Shown: piece after piece, positions 22,222-31,680 of the stretch | Numbering within the stretch: position 1 is the first letter of the stretch | Layout of the letters: each line of letters starts with the position of its first letter | From: Dysgonamonadaceae bacterium | Lineage (GTDB): Bacteria; Bacteroidota; Bacteroidia; Bacteroidales; Azobacteroidaceae | Direction: 5' to 3' | Length of the DNA stretch: 62,372 bases | NCBI GenBank assembly: GCA_031272085.1 | Contig: JAISUN010000073.1 | Location: forward strand, 1 to 62,372 | The notes under the pieces: generated by a model | Told to the model about the DNA's origin: nothing | Seen by the model: only the letters and a program-made list of their open reading frames with translations | The model's database searches: none | Program-made: the position numbers and the translations under genes

Positions 22222-23277
22222 ATGGACGAATATTCGGAAATATCGCCCGAATTGCCTGAAAACAAGGTATTTACGGAAGAAACGGAAGACGAATTTTTCG
22301 AGCATTACCGCGTTGTGGCCGACAAGGGACAAACCCCCTTGCGCGTAGATAAATTCCTCGCCGCAAAAATCGAACATTCGTCTCGAAGCCGCATACAACA
22401 GGCTGCCGAAGCGGACTACGTGCTGGCTAACGGCCAGCCGGTAAAATCGAATTACAAAGTAAAACCCTGCGACATAATCACTGTCGTGATGGACCGTCCC
22501 CGCCGCGGAGTGGAAATCCTGCCCGAAAATATCCCGCTCGACATTGTTTACGAAGACGACGATATAATGGTCATCAACAAGCCCGCCGGAATGGTCGTCC
22601 ATCCCGGACACGGCAATTATTCCGGCACTCTGGTCAATGCCATTGCGTGGCACCTGAAAGACCAGCCCGATTTCGACGCCAAAGACCCGCGAATGGGGCT
22701 TGTACACCGGATTGACAAAGATACTTCCGGCCTGCTCGTGGCCGCAAAAAATTACATCTCGAAAAGCCGTCTGGGAATGCAGTTTTACCTGAAAACCACA
22801 AAACGGCTCTACAATGCCCTCGTCTGGGGCGTACTCAAAAACGACGAGGGGCGAATTGAAGGAAATATCGGCCGCGACCCGCGCAACAAACTGATTATGA
22901 CCGTTTTCCCCGAAGGCGACGCCGGCAAAACCGCCGTAACCCACTATCGAATCTTGGAAAGGCTGACTTACACGAGCCTTGTCGAGTGCCGCCTCGAAAC
23001 CGGAAGGACGCACCAAATCAGGGTTCACATGAAACATATCGGCCATCCGCTGTTCAACGACGAACGCTACGGAGGCCACGAAATACTGAAAGGAAATCAT
23101 ACCGCAAAATATAAACAGTTCATACAGAACTGCTTCGATATATGTCCGCGTCAGGCTCTGCACGCCAAAACGCTTGGCTTTGTGCATCCGACAACGGGTA
23201 AAGAGATGTTTTGGGACAGTCCGTTGCCCGAAGATATGCAAAAGTTAATAGAAAAATGGGAAAATTATGGAAAGTAG
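22222..23277 (+). CDS. rluD: 23S rRNA pseudouridine synthase RluD-type
   Basis: The 351-residue protein has an S4 RNA-binding domain (residues about 38-90, LRVDKFLAAKIEHSSRSRIQ) and a RluA-type catalytic domain with D165 in the invariant HRIDKDTSGLLV. Other motifs are VINKPAGMVVHPG and GRTHQIRVHMKHIGHPLFND. RluD makes the pseudouridines of helix 69 of 23S rRNA; RluC or RluA type specificity is less likely given the S4 domain and length. It follows the PASTA gene by 7 bp and overlaps the acyltransferase start by 11 bp. Confidence 0.93.
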   Translation: MDEYSEISPELPENKVFTEETEDEFFEHYRVVADKGQTPLRVDKFLAAKIEHSSRSRIQQAAEADYVLANGQPVKSNYKVKPCDIITVVMDRPRRGVEILPENIPLDIVYEDDDIMVINKPAGMVVHPGHGNYSGTLVNAIAWHLKDQPDFDAKDPRMGLVHRIDKDTSGLLVAAKNYISKSRLGMQFYLKTTKRLYNALVWGVLKNDEGRIEGNIGRDPRNKLIMTVFPEGDAGKTAVTHYRILERLTYTSLVECRLETGRTHQIRVHMKHIGHPLFNDERYGGHEILKGNHTAKYKQFIQNCFDICPRQALHAKTLGFVHPTTGKEMFWDSPLPEDMQKLIEKWENYGK

Positions 23278-24430
23278 CATAAACACCGAATTTGACGATA
23301 TTCGCCCGTTTCGCGACGAAGAACTTCCGGCCGTTATCGCCCGCCTGCTCGACAATCCGCAGTTCCGCGCCGTTCTCGGATATGTTTTCAAAGGCGGAAA
23401 TATGCAGGAACTCGAATCTAAAATCCGCAGTTTCAAGACAATACGCGATTTTCAGCACGAATTTGTCAAGCGGAAAGTATTCAGCATCGCAAAGCAGACT
23501 TCCGACGGAATAGAATGGGGGGGCGTGGCAAAACCCTCTGCTGACGAGGCTTATACCTATATTTCCAATCATCGCGACATCGTTCTCGACGCTTCGCTGC
23601 TCAACGCTTTGCTCGTTGATTTGGGTTGCGAAACCACCGAAATTGCCATTGGCGACAACCTGCTGCTTTTCGACTGGATTGAAGATTTGGTGCGGCTTAA
23701 CCGCAGTTTTATCGTCCGCCGCGGAGTATCGATTCGCCAGATGCTCGAAGTTTCAAACCATCTTTCGCGGTATATTCATTATGTGGTTGAAAATCAGAAA
23801 CATTCGGTATGGATTGCCCAACGCGAGGGTCGGGCGAAAAATTCGGACGACCGCACGCAGGAAAGCCTCCTGAAAATGCTGGCTATGGGCGGAAAAGCGA
23901 AGGATTTTACGACAAATTTGCAAAGCCTCAACATATTGCCGCTTGCTTTTTCCTACGAATACGACCCCTGCGATTACCTGAAAGCCAGAGAGTTGCAGAT
24001 GCGGCGCGATAATCCCGATTTCAAAAAAGCGGAAGGCGAAGATTTGCTGAATATGCAAACAGGAATATTCGGGAAAAAAGGCCGGATTTTCGTTCAATTC
24101 GGAAAGCCGATAAACAGCGAACTTGCGAAAATTGACCATTCGCTGCCCAAGGGCGAACAGGCCAAACAGGCGGCAGAAATCATCGACCGCGAAATTTTCC
24201 TGAATTATCATTTTTACCCCGGCAATTACATTGCTTACGACCGGCTTTGGGGCAATGGCCGTTGCAGCGGCGAATACACCAATGCCGACGTTAAGGTTTT
24301 CGACGATTATATCAACCGGCAACTCGGCAAAATTGTTTTGGAAAACCGCGACGAAGAATTTTTGCGCCTGCGGATTCTCGAAATGTACGGCTATCCGGTT
24401 AAAAATCAATTATTTGCAAAAGGATTATGA
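23267..24430 (+). CDS. 1-acyl-glycerol-3-phosphate acyltransferase (PlsC/GPAT-like)
   Basis: The 387-residue protein has an acyltransferase core with the first motif NHRDIVLDASLLN (about residues 103-115), a second motif around FDWIEDLVRLNRSFIVRRG and a third around WIAQREGRAKNSDDRTQE. This corresponds to motifs I, II and III of the GPAT/AGPAT family. The spacing of histidine to the second aspartate is one residue longer than the usual HX4D. No transmembrane helix is obvious. Enzyme specificity is uncertain. ATG 23267 overlaps the rluD gene by 11 bp, and its stop overlaps the next start (ATGA), so it is translated in an operon. Confidence 0.8.
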   Translation: MESSINTEFDDIRPFRDEELPAVIARLLDNPQFRAVLGYVFKGGNMQELESKIRSFKTIRDFQHEFVKRKVFSIAKQTSDGIEWGGVAKPSADEAYTYISNHRDIVLDASLLNALLVDLGCETTEIAIGDNLLLFDWIEDLVRLNRSFIVRRGVSIRQMLEVSNHLSRYIHYVVENQKHSVWIAQREGRAKNSDDRTQESLLKMLAMGGKAKDFTTNLQSLNILPLAFSYEYDPCDYLKARELQMRRDNPDFKKAEGEDLLNMQTGIFGKKGRIFVQFGKPINSELAKIDHSLPKGEQAKQAAEIIDREIFLNYHFYPGNYIAYDRLWGNGRCSGEYTNADVKVFDDYINRQLGKIVLENRDEEFLRLRILEMYGYPVKNQLFAKGL

Positions 24431-25065
24431 AATCAAGATTTGCCATATTATCACTATTAGCCCTGCTTTTTTCCTGCGAAAACAAGGATTTTGATTACGG
24501 TTACGGCGAATATCGCGAAGATTTGGCGGTGGTTTTAGATGAAAACCGCTTCCTGACCGACGACGGCATAACATTGACCCACAGCGGTGGCGCGATAGAC
24601 AAAGACTACAAAGCGGGCGACCGCGTTTATCTGCACTATTCGCTGCTCAACGGCGAAACAGGCTCCGATTGGACAGTCAGGGTAAACGGACTTTCAAAAA
24701 TCCCGCTTGGAACGCTGAAACCCGCACAGCCCGAAACGCTCGAAAACCTGCCTGCCGACCCGATTACCCTCGAAAGCGTCTGGATTGGCAGCCGCTACCT
24801 TAATATGCAGTTTTATCTTGAATATCATTCTGTTACGCACGAAATTGGCCTGCTTGCCGATTCTGTTTCACTGCAAAACGGCGACAGCGAAATTTATGCT
24901 TATTTTAAGCATGACAAACGGGACGACCCCGCCGGCTATCCGACGCGCTCAATCATCAGTTTCGACTTGGAAAAGGCGCTTGGGCAGCCGACCTCAAATA
25001 AAAAACTGTTTGTTGTGATAAATACCGATAATTACGGTCGAAAAACTTACGAATTAAATTACTGA
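24427..25065 (+). CDS. NigD-like lipoprotein
   Basis: The 212-residue protein starts with a lipoprotein signal (SLLALLFSC, cysteine 17). It then matches the NigD-like family: GDRVYLHYSLLNGETGSDWT, SVWIGSRYLNMQFYLEYH and GDSEIYAYFKHDKRDDPAGY. NigD was named as the immunity-like neighbour of the Prevotella nigrescin locus; family members are common in Bacteroidales and have no established function. It shares a 4-bp ATGA overlap with the acyltransferase gene and is 4 bp before nadE, so it belongs to this operon. Confidence 0.82.
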   Translation: MKSRFAILSLLALLFSCENKDFDYGYGEYREDLAVVLDENRFLTDDGITLTHSGGAIDKDYKAGDRVYLHYSLLNGETGSDWTVRVNGLSKIPLGTLKPAQPETLENLPADPITLESVWIGSRYLNMQFYLEYHSVTHEIGLLADSVSLQNGDSEIYAYFKHDKRDDPAGYPTRSIISFDLEKALGQPTSNKKLFVVINTDNYGRKTYELNY

Positions 25066-25069
25066 CAAT

Positions 25070-27016
25070 ATGGATAATTACGGATTTTTCAAGGTTGCGG
25101 CGGCGATTCCCGAAGTTAAGGTCGCCGATTGCGAATTTAACGGGGAGCAAATCCGGAGACTGCTCCACAAGGCCGAAATGGCCGGAGTTCAACTCGTTTG
25201 CTTCCCCGAACTGTCGATTACCTCTTACACTTGCGCCGACCTGTTTTTCAGCGAAACGCTTTTGCAGGAGGCGGAAAAGGCGGTTGCAAAACTGCTTCGC
25301 GAAACGGCCGCTTACCGCGCCGCTTTTGTCGTGGGCGCTCCGGTTATGCTTAATTCCAAACTCTACAACTGCGCCGTAATCTGTGCCAGAGGCCGGATTG
25401 CGGGGATAGTTCCCAAATCTTTCCTGCCCAATTACAACGAATTTTACGAAAAACGCTGGTTCGAGCCTTGGAAGCGGGAATACAGCATTGTAGAAACAGA
25501 ATATGCCAATCAGGATACTTTTATCGGCACAACGATGATTTTTCAGGCCGGAAACGCCCGAATTGCCCTTGAAATCTGCGAAGACGTGTGGTCGGTCGTT
25601 CCGCCGAGTTCCATTCACGCACAATCCGGCGCAAATATTATCCTGAACCTTTCGGCCAGCGACGAACTGATTGGCAAACAGCGGTATGTGAAATCGCTGC
25701 TCGGCCAGCAATCGGCACGCTGTTTGGCGGGCTACGTTTATGCGGCGGCCGGTTTCGGCGAATCGTCCACCGACTTGGTTTATTCGGGCAATGCTTACGT
25801 TTACGAAAATGGGAAACTGCTTGCCGAAGCCGAGCGTTTCAGTTTCGGCGAACAGTTGATTATCAGCGATATAGACCTCGATTTGCTGGATTCGGAACGC
25901 AAAAAAAATACAACATTCATCGGCTTACCCGATTCGCTCGGCTGCGATTATATTTTCCCGAATTTGCCTTACGAAGAAAAGAAATCCAAGTCGGAAAACT
26001 GCGTCTTGCAGCGGACGTTCAATCCTGCTCCGTTTGTCCCGTCAGCAGAGGCTTACGACGAAAGTTGCCGCGAAATTTTCTCGATTCAGGTTGGCGGATT
26101 GGCTAAACGTCTTGTCCATACCGGAGCAAAATCGCTTGTGGTCGGCGTTTCGGGCGGATTGGATTCCACGCTTGCCCTCTTGGTATGCGCAAAAACGGCG
26201 GATAAACTCGGCTTGCCGCGCACTGTGATTGAGGGAGTTACAATGCCGGGTTACGGCACCAGCGGACGGACTTACAACAATGCCGTCGGCCTGATAAAGT
26301 CGATTGGCGCAAATTTCCGCGAAATAAGCATTGTTCCCGCCTGCAATCAGCATTTCAGCGATATTGGCCACGACCCCGAAATTCACGATGTGGTTTACGA
26401 AAATACGCAGGCCCGCGAACGCACCCAGATTCTGATGGATTTGGCCAACAAAACAAACGGACTTGTCATTGGCACCGGCGACCTGTCGGAACTTGCGCTC
26501 GGCTGGGCGACCTACAACGGCGACCACATCTCGATGTACGCCGTCAATACGGGGATTCCGAAAACTCTGGTGCGCCACCTGATAAAATGGGTTGCCGAAA
26601 CGCAGGTCAGCGACAACGAACGCCGTATTTTGGCCGATATTATCGACACTCCGGTAAGTCCCGAACTGCTTCCGACCGACGAGAAAGGCCAAATCGCCCA
26701 ACTGACCGAAGACGTGGTCGGACCATACGAACTGCACGACTTTTTCCTGTTTTATACCCTGCGCTACGGATTTTCGCCAACAAAGATATATTTCCTTGCA
26801 AAACAGGCTTTTAACGGCAAATACGACAACGAAACAATCCTGAAATGGATGAAAACTTTTTTCAGGCGCTTTTTCAGCCAGCAGTTCAAGCGCAGTTGCA
26901 TCCCCGACGGGCCGAAAGTCGGCTCGGTCAATCTTTCGCCCCGCGGCGACTGGCGGATGCCCAGCGATGCGAGCGCAAACATCTGGCTTCGGGAAATTGA
27001 AAGCCTGAAACCTTAA
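25070..27016 (+). CDS. nadE: Glutamine-dependent NAD+ synthetase
   Basis: The 648-residue enzyme makes NAD+ from nicotinate adenine dinucleotide with ATP and ammonia from glutamine. The N-terminal nitrilase-type glutaminase domain has the catalytic triad E47 (FPELS), K116 (PKSFLPNYNEF) and C170 (ALEICEDVW). The C-terminal synthetase domain carries the ATP pyrophosphatase loop SGGLDSTLAL (361-370), then GTGDLSELALGWATYNGDH. The length is typical of the two-domain form. It is the last gene of the PASTA-rluD operon, with no visible terminator in the 90-bp gap that follows. Confidence 0.96.
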   Translation: MDNYGFFKVAAAIPEVKVADCEFNGEQIRRLLHKAEMAGVQLVCFPELSITSYTCADLFFSETLLQEAEKAVAKLLRETAAYRAAFVVGAPVMLNSKLYNCAVICARGRIAGIVPKSFLPNYNEFYEKRWFEPWKREYSIVETEYANQDTFIGTTMIFQAGNARIALEICEDVWSVVPPSSIHAQSGANIILNLSASDELIGKQRYVKSLLGQQSARCLAGYVYAAAGFGESSTDLVYSGNAYVYENGKLLAEAERFSFGEQLIISDIDLDLLDSERKKNTTFIGLPDSLGCDYIFPNLPYEEKKSKSENCVLQRTFNPAPFVPSAEAYDESCREIFSIQVGGLAKRLVHTGAKSLVVGVSGGLDSTLALLVCAKTADKLGLPRTVIEGVTMPGYGTSGRTYNNAVGLIKSIGANFREISIVPACNQHFSDIGHDPEIHDVVYENTQARERTQILMDLANKTNGLVIGTGDLSELALGWATYNGDHISMYAVNTGIPKTLVRHLIKWVAETQVSDNERRILADIIDTPVSPELLPTDEKGQIAQLTEDVVGPYELHDFFLFYTLRYGFSPTKIYFLAKQAFNGKYDNETILKWMKTFFRRFFSQQFKRSCIPDGPKVGSVNLSPRGDWRMPSDASANIWLREIESLKP

Positions 27017-27051
27017 AATTTTCTAAAAATGCAGTTTTACCCGCCTGCGAT

Positions 27052-27082
27052 ATTGCAATTTCCCATTAAAATTGTAATTTTG
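27052..27082 (+). promoter_or_regulatory. Promoter of the coiled-coil protein gene
   Basis: ATTG (27052-27055), 19 bp, then TAATTTTG (27075-27082), 25 bp before ATG 27108. Confidence 0.62.
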
Positions 27083-27107
27083 CAGGCTGTTACAGAAAAT
27101 AAAAATT

Positions 27108-27986
27108 ATGACTAATAAACAAGGTTTATGGGTTGGCCTGATTGCCGTTGTGTGCCTCGCTATCGCGGCGCTCGTCTTCGTTTTGCTGCAACAGCGCAGC
27201 CAACTGAACGAGATGCAGCAACTGTCGGAACAAAACAAGGAAGAACTTGCCGAAGAATATAACGAACTGTCAATTCAGTACGAAGGCTACAAAAAAACCA
27301 TAAAAAACGATTCCCTGATTGCCAAACTCGAAGCCGAACAACTGAAAGTCCAGCAACTCGAAGCCGAACTGAAAAAAACAAAATCGACCGACGCAAAACG
27401 CATCGGCGAACTGAAAAAGGAACTTGATACGCTCCGGAAAATACTTCGCGAATACGTTCAGCAAATTGATTCATTAAACCGCGTAAATCAACAACTTACG
27501 GCGGAAAATCAGCAAATCCGCGGACGCTATCAGGAAGCCTCGCAAACGGTTTCGCAACTGACCGAGGAAAAGGAAAAACTGACCGAAACAGTGCAGTTGG
27601 CCTCTAAACTCGATGCGGGAAACATTGTCGTAACCGGACTTACAAATAAGAACAAGGCGACCGACAAAATCAAAAAAATGGTGCAAATCCGCGTCAGTTT
27701 TGTGATAAACAAGAATATTACCGCCGTTCCGGGCGAAAAAACGATTTACATCCGCATACAAAAGCCTGACGATGAAGTGCTTACAAAAAGCCGCAGCAAC
27801 ACTTTCGTCTTCGAGGACAAGGAAATCAACTACTCCTCGAAACGCACCATAGAATACGGCGGCGAAGAATTTCCGATGGAAATTTACTGGCCAATAGAGG
27901 AATATCTTGCTCCCGGAACATACCGCGTCGATATTTTTGCCGACGGAAACGTTATCGGCCGTAAATCGTTCAAGTTGGAAAATTGA
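27108..27986 (+). CDS. Membrane-anchored coiled-coil protein
   Basis: The 292-residue protein has an N-terminal transmembrane helix (WVGLIAVVCLAIAALVFVLL, residues 7-26). A long coiled coil follows (about 30-165: NKEELAEEYNELSIQYEGYK, KLEAEQLKVQQLEAELKKT, SQLTEEKEKLTETVQLA). The C-terminal domain (about 170-292) is beta-rich (VQIRVSFVINKNITAVPG, YRVDIFADGNVIGRKSFKL). The architecture is known from many Bacteroidetes proteins without assigned function. I infer a periplasmic scaffold on the inner membrane. It is convergent with hemW; a perfect 8-bp stem (TGATGAGG/CCTCATCA) lies between the two stops but lacks a T run. Confidence 0.7.
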   Translation: MTNKQGLWVGLIAVVCLAIAALVFVLLQQRSQLNEMQQLSEQNKEELAEEYNELSIQYEGYKKTIKNDSLIAKLEAEQLKVQQLEAELKKTKSTDAKRIGELKKELDTLRKILREYVQQIDSLNRVNQQLTAENQQIRGRYQEASQTVSQLTEEKEKLTETVQLASKLDAGNIVVTGLTNKNKATDKIKKMVQIRVSFVINKNITAVPGEKTIYIRIQKPDDEVLTKSRSNTFVFEDKEINYSSKRTIEYGGEEFPMEIYWPIEEYLAPGTYRVDIFADGNVIGRKSFKLEN

Positions 27987-28003
27987 TTGATGAGGCCTGA
28001 AAT

Positions 28004-29134
28004 TTACCTCATCAGTTCGCAAATAATCCCGTCTGAAAGGAAAATGCCTTTTTTTGTGAGGCGCAAATGCCCGTCTGTCATTGTCAGCAGGCCGCGGGTG
28101 ATGAATTTACCGGCTTTCGACAGGCAATAATCGGCGGCTGGTTTTCCAAAGAGGGATTCCGCCCCTTCGGGGCTTATGCCTTCGGCCGTTCGCAACCGCG
28201 TCATCACAAAATCGTTGTAAGCCGTTTTTTCGTCTATAAGCTCGTAATCTTCGCATCGGCAGCCGGAATTGACTGCATCGACGTATTTGGCGAGCGAAGA
28301 GGCGTTCCACTGCCTGCGCCGGCCGTTGTAAGAATGGGCGGAAGCCCCCAATCCTATATAATGAGCGCCGTTCCAGTACGAAGAATTGTGGCGGGAACGG
28401 AATCCGGGAAGCGCAAAATTGGAAATTTCGTAATGCTCAAAACCCGCTGCCGAAAGGCTGTCAATCAACATTTCAAACATTGCGAGGCTTGTTTCCTCGT
28501 CCGCCGGGCTGATTTTTCCCGCTTGCAGCAACCGGTAAAGCGGAGTTCCCTGCTCGTAAGTCAAATGATATGCCGAAATATGCTGAACGCCGGTATTTAC
28601 CGCCTGTTCCAGAGATTTTTGCCAAGATTGCAGGCTTTGTCCGGGCAGTCCGTACATCAGGTCGATGCTGATGTTGTCAAAACCTTCTGATTTAAGCAGT
28701 CCTATTGCTTCAAGAGCCGATTTTGCATTGTGCCGGCGGTTTAAAAAAGTAAGTTCGAGGTCGTCAAAACTTTGAACGCCAAGGCTGATTCGGTTGAATG
28801 GGAATTGCTTTAAAACGCTGATATAAAACGAATTAACATCATCGGGATTTGCTTCGAGAGTAATTTCCTGATTTTTAGGAAAACGAGAGCCGAAAACCCT
28901 TTGCAGAGCATCGAAAATCTGTTCAAAATCAGAAAGTTCGAGTTGCGAAGGCGTGCCTCCGCCAAAATAAACTGTTTCAATGCTTTGACCTTCGAGTTCG
29001 TCTGCCCGCAGAGCGGTTTCACGGCATAAAGCGTTTACATACAGCGGCTTACTGCCTGAATCGGTAGAAGAAAAAAAGTCGCAATACGAGCAACGCTTTT
29101 TACAAAACGGGATATGAATGTAGATTCCAGCCAT
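28004..29134 (-). CDS. hemW: Radical SAM heme chaperone HemW
   Basis: The 376-residue protein has the radical SAM motif C11-KKR-C15-SY-C18-DFF at the very N-terminus, then YFGGGTPSQLE, EANPDD and GVQSFDD, with SIDLMYGLPGQ. These match HemW, long annotated as oxygen-independent coproporphyrinogen III oxidase (HemN-like), but the CxxxCxxCDF form without the HemN fourth cysteine suggests a heme chaperone instead. The C-terminal domain carries SSYWNGAHYIGLGASAHSY. A TAACTTTG promoter lies 9 bp upstream of the ATG. Confidence 0.9.
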   Translation of the reverse strand: MAGIYIHIPFCKKRCSYCDFFSSTDSGSKPLYVNALCRETALRADELEGQSIETVYFGGGTPSQLELSDFEQIFDALQRVFGSRFPKNQEITLEANPDDVNSFYISVLKQFPFNRISLGVQSFDDLELTFLNRRHNAKSALEAIGLLKSEGFDNISIDLMYGLPGQSLQSWQKSLEQAVNTGVQHISAYHLTYEQGTPLYRLLQAGKISPADEETSLAMFEMLIDSLSAAGFEHYEISNFALPGFRSRHNSSYWNGAHYIGLGASAHSYNGRRRQWNASSLAKYVDAVNSGCRCEDYELIDEKTAYNDFVMTRLRTAEGISPEGAESLFGKPAADYCLSKAGKFITRGLLTMTDGHLRLTKKGIFLSDGIICELMR

Positions 29135-29142
29135 ATTTTTTG

Positions 29143-29150
29143 CAAAGTTA
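29143..29150 (-). promoter_or_regulatory. Promoter of hemW (-7 TAACTTTG)
   Basis: The minus strand carries TAACTTTG 8 bp before the hemW ATG, which implies a very short leader. It may be leaderless or use an internal start. Confidence 0.5.
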
Positions 29151-29193
29151 AATGATTTTTGCTTGCGATACGCAGTATTTCAAAAATTATTTC

Positions 29194-29201
29194 TATTTTT
29201 G
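29194..29201 (+). promoter_or_regulatory. Promoter of the DUF2752 gene (-7 TATTTTTG)
   Basis: TATTTTTG lies 18 bp before ATG 29220 and is divergent from the hemW promoter. No good -33 element is present. Confidence 0.5.
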
Positions 29202-29219
29202 TGCTGAAATCAAAAGAAA

Positions 29220-29528
29220 ATGGAAGGCGTCATTGAATGGATAAGCCGGCATTTATTAACCTGTCCGAGCCGGTATTTTCTGCACCTCGATTGTCCGGGA
29301 TGCGGCTTGCAGCGCAGTATTCTTGCGCTTTTGCAGGGCGATGTTGAGGGCAGTTTCAGGCTGTATCCGGCTACTTTGCCGATGATTTTCACGTTCATTT
29401 TCACGGCTTTGCATTTGAAATACGATTTCAAGAACGGCGCATTGATTATCAAATGTTCTTATATACTAACAGTTGCGGTTATCATTACATTTTACATTTA
29501 TAAAATATTAAATCATAAAATTTTTTGA
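29220..29528 (+). CDS. DUF2752 membrane protein
   Basis: The 102-residue protein has the DUF2752 signature LDCPGCGLQRSILALLQGD (23-41, CPxCGxxRS form) between two or three hydrophobic segments (LPMIFTFIFTALHL, CSYILTVAVIITFYIYKI). Function is unknown; the cysteine pair could bind metal or be redox active. It ends one base before the start of the CCC-motif gene and is probably cotranscribed with it. Confidence 0.85.
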   Translation: MEGVIEWISRHLLTCPSRYFLHLDCPGCGLQRSILALLQGDVEGSFRLYPATLPMIFTFIFTALHLKYDFKNGALIIKCSYILTVAVIITFYIYKILNHKIF

Positions 29529-29529
29529 T

Positions 29530-29931
29530 ATGGAAGAAAATTATTTGAACGAAAAACCGTTAGAAGACAGCGTTTACAGCGAGCCGCAGAGGCAGACGGC
29601 AGTTCCAAATGCGGTGTTAGTCCTGATTTTGGGCATATTGTCAATACCGACCTGTTGCTGCTATGGCGCGGGATTGATATTTGCAATCATCGCTCTGGTT
29701 TTGGCGTCTTCCGGCCTGAAAGCGTACAGGGCTGCTCCGGAAAAATACACTCCGGGTTCTTACAGCAATTTGAGCGCAGGCAAGATTTGCGCCTGGATTG
29801 GAATTGTACTTTCCGTAGTTTATATCGGCTATATAGTATGGTTGGGCTTTTATATCGGCTGGGAAAATTTCGGAAATCCGGAAGTTATTCTTGACCGTCT
29901 TGGCGTTGACCCTTCAAAGTACGGCTATTGA
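29530..29931 (+). CDS. CCC-motif membrane protein (DUF4190-like)
   Basis: The 133-residue protein has two membrane segments (VLILGILSIPTCCCYGAGLI at 31-50, with three adjacent cysteines, and IGIVLSVVYIGYIVWLGFYI at 90-109). Between them lies a soluble loop (SSGLKAYRAAPEKYTPGSYS). This is the pattern of Bacteroidota 'CCC motif membrane proteins'. Function is unknown. It overlaps nothing but starts one base after the DUF2752 stop. Two hairpins follow (29944-29973 and 29983-30012). Confidence 0.8.
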   Translation: MEENYLNEKPLEDSVYSEPQRQTAVPNAVLVLILGILSIPTCCCYGAGLIFAIIALVLASSGLKAYRAAPEKYTPGSYSNLSAGKICAWIGIVLSVVYIGYIVWLGFYIGWENFGNPEVILDRLGVDPSKYGY

Positions 29932-29943
29932 TTTAGCGGAAAA

Positions 29944-29973
29944 GCGCCGCCGGCAACATTGCCGGCAGCGCTC
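29944..29973. terminator. Hairpin after the CCC-motif gene
   Basis: Arms AGCGCCGCCGGC and GCCGGCAGCGCT pair over 12 positions with one mismatch around loop AACATT. It stands just after the plus-strand gene; on the minus strand it follows the eno terminator and is trailed by a short T run. Confidence 0.55.
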
Positions 29974-29975
29974 GT

Positions 29976-30013
29976 AAAAAAAGTGAAAGCCCTGCAACGC
30001 AAGGCTTTCACTC
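29976..30013 (-). terminator. Rho-independent terminator of eno
   Basis: On the minus strand a perfect 10-bp stem (AGTGAAAGCC/GGCTTTCACT) ends in seven Ts (29982-29976). It lies 18 bp after the eno stop codon. Confidence 0.8.
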
Positions 30014-30031
30014 ACAAAAAAGATGAAAAAG

Positions 30032-31333
<1,302 letters not shown>

Positions 31334-31363
31334 TTATTATATTTTGAGTTCTCAATTAGGGCG

Positions 31364-31394
31364 CAAAGATAGCAAAAAAATTACAAATATCCAA
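31364..31394 (-). promoter_or_regulatory. Promoter of eno
   Basis: The minus strand has TTGG (31394-31391), 19 bp, then TATCTTTG (31371-31364). The leader to ATG 31324 is about 35 nt. Confidence 0.72.
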
Positions 31395-31636
31395 TGACTT
31401 TGCATTTTTTGCTTTCAGAAGTTTAAATTTAATAAAAATTTTTTGTTGCAGCCGAAACCGAATCTTCGTTTTTGCCCATTTTCCTGCTCATTTTTTAATT
31501 TATTTTTGCCGAAAACTTGTCCGAAACGGATAAAAAGCAGAATAAAATATAAATTGTAATTTGCTGACAATAAACAAAATAAGAAAATCAGTAAAATAAA
31601 AAAATAAAACAGTAACACGCTTAAAACACTAAAATC
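31395..31636. other. Intergenic region between eno and susC
   Basis: This A/T-rich stretch of about 240 bp has no gene or RNA that I can support. Its right end leads into the susC promoter (31637-31644). Confidence 0.6.
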
Positions 31637-31644
31637 TAAATTTG
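31637..31644 (+). promoter_or_regulatory. Promoter of susC (-7 TAAATTTG)
   Basis: TAAATTTG lies 36 bp before ATG 31681 and is followed by CGTTATG. No TTTG at the right distance is visible upstream, as expected for a promoter that depends on an activator such as the hybrid two-component regulator downstream. Confidence 0.55.
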
Positions 31645-31680
31645 CGTTATGTAACATTTTTTAACAATAATTAATGGCGT

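Noticed and set aside
22054-23241. 395-codon minus-strand open frame over rluD
   Set aside because: rluD carries all family motifs on the plus strand; the antisense frame shows no domain or signal.
27987-28014. 8-bp perfect stem between the stops of the coiled-coil gene and hemW as a terminator
   Set aside because: It has no T run on either strand and lies mostly within the hemW end; kept only as a note.
31415-31657. 80-codon minus-strand frame upstream of susC
   Set aside because: Very A/T-rich, Phe/Leu run without a start context; looks like chance in spacer DNA.
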